The notes under the pieces were generated by a model. It was not told the origin of the DNA and did no database searches. It worked only from the letters and a program-made list of their open reading frames with translations. This document shows, in pieces, positions 6,146-6,409 of a stretch of 6,409 nt of DNA (its first letter is position 1; every line of letters begins with the position of its first letter). The stretch is taken from positions 1 through 6,409 of the forward strand of contig CAAFWB010000113.1 of assembly GCA_900766395.1 (NCBI GenBank), written 5' to 3'. The position numbers and the translations under genes were made by a program. The stretch comes from Clostridia bacterium. Its GTDB lineage: Bacteria > Bacillota > Clostridia > Christensenellales > UBA1242.

Positions 6146-6232
6146 TTGCATGAAATAGAAAGGTTTGTCAAGAGTTTGAGTGCAACCGCACTCAAATCCA
6201 TTTACTCTTGACAAATTTTTCGTTTCATGCAA
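6146..6232. repeat. Three-tier nested hairpin 1
   Basis: Three perfect stems are stacked in one structure. TTGCATGAAA (6146-6155) pairs with 6223-6232; TTTGTCAAGAGT (6164-6175) pairs with 6204-6215; TTGAGTGC (6176-6183) pairs with 6188-6195 around the loop AACC. Internal loops of 8 and 7 nt separate the first two stems, and an 8-nt one-sided bulge lies before the last. It totals 30 bp within 87 nt. Confidence 0.7.
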
Positions 6233-6233
6233 C

Positions 6234-6307
6234 ACAAAAAACAAAAGGACAAAAGAAAAGGTTTTGAGCCAAAACTTCTCAAAACCCTTTTGTCTATTGT
6301 TTTTTGT
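6234..6307. repeat. Three-tier nested hairpin 2
   Basis: This begins two bases after hairpin 1 ends and has the same architecture. ACAAAAAACAA (6234-6244) pairs with 6297-6307; GACAAAAG (6248-6255) pairs with 6287-6294; GGTTTTGAG (6260-6268) pairs with 6278-6286 around a 9-nt loop. It totals 28 perfect bp, separated by 2-4 nt internal loops. Confidence 0.65.
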
Positions 6308-6345
6308 TGTCCTCTTGCCCCGCTTCGCCAAGGGTGGTTTTAAGG

Positions 6346-6379
6346 GGTGTGGGGAAAATCCAAATTCCCCACGCTTTTT
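6346..6379 (+). terminator. GC-rich plus-facing hairpin with T-run
   Basis: GTGGGGAA (6349-6356) pairs perfectly with TTCCCCAC (6365-6372) around an 8-nt loop, and the stem extends by wobble and G-C pairs to 6346-6375. Five T follow on the plus strand. It resembles an intrinsic terminator, but it sits in a repeat cluster and has no plus-strand gene to its left in this window. Confidence 0.35.
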
Positions 6380-6380
6380 G

Positions 6381-6407
6381 GTTCTTTTTCGCAACTCGAA
6401 AAAGAAC
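6381..6407. repeat. GTTCTTTTT-type hairpin (copy 2)
   Basis: The perfect 11-bp arms GTTCTTTTTCG (6381-6391) and CGAAAAAGAAC (6397-6407) enclose CAACT. It matches the hairpin at 12-37 in both arms and partly in the loop (ACTC shared), so the two look like copies of one repeat family. Confidence 0.6.
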
Positions 6408-6409
6408 AA

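Larger units (their letters stand above)
5782..6409. other. Long non-coding, palindrome-rich interval
   Basis: No convincing gene or tRNA is visible in these 628 nt upstream of the XRE gene. The left 100 nt are an A/T-rich leader with the XRE ribosome binding site. From about 5929 to the window end there is a series of separate inverted repeats (5929-5955, 6020-6059, 6146-6232, 6234-6307, 6346-6375, 6381-6407). Base composition swings between AT-rich and GC-rich patches, unlike the flanking genes. The open frames through it translate repeats (see rejected items). 6060-6145 holds nothing I can name. Confidence 0.6.

Noticed and set aside
6176..6195. CIRCE-like HrcA operator (GAGTGC/GCACTC arms)
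   Set aside because: CIRCE is TTAGCACTC-N9-GAGTGCTAA. Here the arms are in the opposite order with a 4-nt loop and no heat-shock gene follows.
6204..6240. TTGACA in hairpin 1 as -35 of a divergent promoter
   Set aside because: Neither strand has a convincing -10 at 16-18 nt spacing, and no downstream gene is visible.
6143..6409. An 88-codon minus-strand open frame reaching the window edge
   Set aside because: It is entirely composed of the nested hairpins and GC-rich repeat block, with no recognisable domain and no supported start.

Overview
The window is an AT-rich bacterial chromosome segment whose eight protein genes all lie on the minus strand. Translation fits the standard code: TGG encodes Trp and TGA is used as a stop. 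Strong AAGGAG/GGAGG ribosome binding sites, the tig-clpP-clpX order, adjacent lspA-rluD and the ClpP/ClpX sequence style suggest a low-GC Bacillota lineage, perhaps an uncultured clostridial one. That placement is inference; no 16S or other strong marker is present.

Reading in the direction of transcription (right to left): 5782-6409 has no convincing gene but is densely packed with palindromes and repeat-like elements. Next come a 77-residue XRE-type DNA-binding protein (5548-5781), lipoprotein signal peptidase lspA (4983-5480) and an RluD-type 23S rRNA pseudouridine synthase that overlaps the end of lspA (4109-5017). A pair of small three-pass membrane proteins of unknown function follows, joined by a TAATG stop/start overlap (3350-4020). 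Last is the protein-quality cassette tig (1991-3277), clpP (1397-1978) and clpX (42-1304).

The quality-control cassette is complete and looks functional. Trigger factor receives nascent chains at the ribosome, and ClpX unfolds tagged or damaged proteins into the ClpP chamber. All catalytic and docking motifs are present. A good promoter with an extended -10 precedes tig, and clpP follows tig by 12 nt. clpP and clpX are separated by 92 nt holding a stem-loop and a perfect 9-bp palindrome. lspA has a strong promoter so close to its ATG that the mRNA may be leaderless.

The most unusual part is the right-hand non-coding block. It holds two adjacent, three-tiered nested hairpins (6146-6232 and 6234-6307), a GC-rich hairpin (6346-6375) and a GTTCTTTTT-type hairpin (6381-6407). 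The last has a near-copy immediately downstream of clpX at 12-37. A familiar 'TCATTCTGAGCG...GCGAAGAATCC' type dispersed palindrome lies at 6020-6059. This looks like an accumulation of dispersed palindromic repeats rather than a gene. No CRISPR, tRNA, rRNA, transposase or defence gene is visible. I see no clear new multi-gene system; the candidates for novelty are the palindrome island and the unknown membrane-protein pair.
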